A stretch of DNA of 64,000 bases. Origin: Bacteroidales bacterium UBA1374. Lineage in GTDB: Bacteria; Bacteroidota; Bacteroidia; Bacteroidales; UBA932. How positions within the stretch are numbered: position 1 is the first letter of the stretch; the number at the start of each line of letters is the position of its first letter. The stretch covers positions 97,762-161,761 of the forward strand of contig DBRG01000004.1 of the NCBI GenBank assembly GCA_002305545.1. Reading direction: 5' to 3'. The position numbers were made by a program, and so were the translations under genes. Shown here piece after piece: positions 63,579 through 64,000 of the stretch. The notes beneath the pieces were generated by a model, which saw only the letters and a list, made by a program, of their open reading frames with translations, did not search any database and was not told where the DNA came from.

Positions 63579-63753
63579 CAAGCATTCCTTCAATTAAATG
63601 CTTATCATTTGCCCGATTTTCCCTTCTTAGTCGTATCCCAATTATAAAGGAATGAGCCTGGTGAATTCCGGGTACGCGATGGCGGGCACACCGGTGAATA
63701 CTGGCGTTCGGCACTATATACCTGTTTGCCTTTTGTGTTAAGAAATTTTAGGA
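63579..63753. other. Intergenic stretch after tRNA-Pro
   Basis: About 175 bases with no supported gene. A weak stem AAGCAT / ATGCTT (from about 63580) lies just after the tRNA and might help end its transcript, but it has no T-run. I see nothing else. Confidence 0.4.
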
Positions 63754-64000
63754 TTATTTTATCCCCAAAGCACGAAAAAAAACGTCTTTATAAGAATCAG
63801 AAACAGGGATTCTTACCCTGTCAAAGACGATTCGTTGTCTTTCAATGGTTTTGACCTTCTGAATGTTCACAATGAAAGAACGGTGAACTCGTATAAACTG
63901 GTTTTTCGGTAATTCATCTTCAATGTTTTTCAGTGTCATGAGAGTTTGTAAGGAATCGCCGCTTTCCAAATGAATTTTTATATAATCGCCTATCCCTTCT
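63754..64000 (-). CDS. LytTR-type response regulator (3' part)
   Basis: The stop TAA is at 63754-63756 on the minus strand and the frame is open to the window edge, so the start is missing. The visible end reads EGIGDYIKIHLESGD, LMTLKNIEDELPKNQFIRVHRSFIVNIQKVKTIERQRIVF and ends RALGIK. This is the classic LytTR DNA-binding domain (F.RVHRSFIVN). A receiver domain is probably upstream outside the window. The second residue stretch DYIKIHL is part of the family's binding strand. Confidence 0.88.
   Translation of the reverse strand, partial: EGIGDYIKIHLESGDSLQTLMTLKNIEDELPKNQFIRVHRSFIVNIQKVKTIERQRIVFDRVRIPVSDSYKDVFFRALGIK

Noticed and set aside
63478..63714. Minus-strand open frame with GVKGLEPSASTSRTWRASQLRYTP
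   Set aside because: It lies antisense to tRNA-Pro. This peptide pattern is a known false gene made by reading tRNA in reverse.

Overview
The window reads as chromosomal DNA from a Bacteroidota bacterium, most likely order Bacteroidales. Evidence: two SusC/SusD pairs, many surface lipoprotein glycoside hydrolases, the gene orders rplM-rpsI-rpsB-tsf and rpsO-pnp, and promoters of the Bacteroides type (TTTG, 19-21 bases, TAnnTTTG) before many genes. I cannot name a genus.

Layout. 1-4443: the end of a flavin-binding protein, a RAYT-like Y1 (HUH) transposase in repeat-rich DNA, an OmpA-type lipid-peptidoglycan linker candidate and a small exported protein. 4511-19658: a GH3 glycosidase, carA-carB, an isolated block of ribosomal protein genes (rplC-rplD-rplW-rplB-rpsS-rplV-rpsC) with its own promoter and terminator, then a glycosyltransferase, an M3 peptidase and a beta-lactamase-fold hydrolase. 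19659-31493: two divergent SusC/SusD pairs, bracketed on both sides by structured repeats. 31494-37309: tsf, rpsB, rpsI, rplM, pfkA, a dihydrouridine synthase and lpxK. 37233-45377: a glycan-degrading group, GH95 and GH2 on the minus strand and GH92 divergent, which suits fucosylated, mannose-rich glycans such as N-glycans. 45396-49565: an A/T-rich DUF4143 ATPase that looks acquired, then pnp and rpsO. 49663-59769: a minus-strand set of CotH-like protein, large zinc protease, HAD phosphatase and a giant alpha-2-macroglobulin-like protein. 59833-64000: a GH5 enzyme, an SPFH / ribbon-helix-helix / YqaA-like operon, a VanX-like dipeptidase, tRNA-Pro(CGG) and the end of a LytTR regulator.

The most unusual content is the non-coding DNA. 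At least six palindromic elements (near 487, 2125, 19725, 20282, 31198 and 46767) plus one half copy (31412) share a loop carrying GCCGAGGC or its complement and resemble REP sequences. A RAYT-type transposase lies among them. Two larger mosaics of hairpins (1771-2198 and, inverted, 19725-20108) share the same order of parts, and two related 119-bp units in direct orientation flank the SusC/SusD block. Together they look like a Bacteroidota version of a REP/BIME system. The second unusual point is the ribosomal block: rpsJ is not before rplC and rplP is not after rpsC, so the usual S10 operon is broken at both ends here.

Everything is from reading the sequence by eye. No database or folding program was used, and family assignments rest on motifs I could see.
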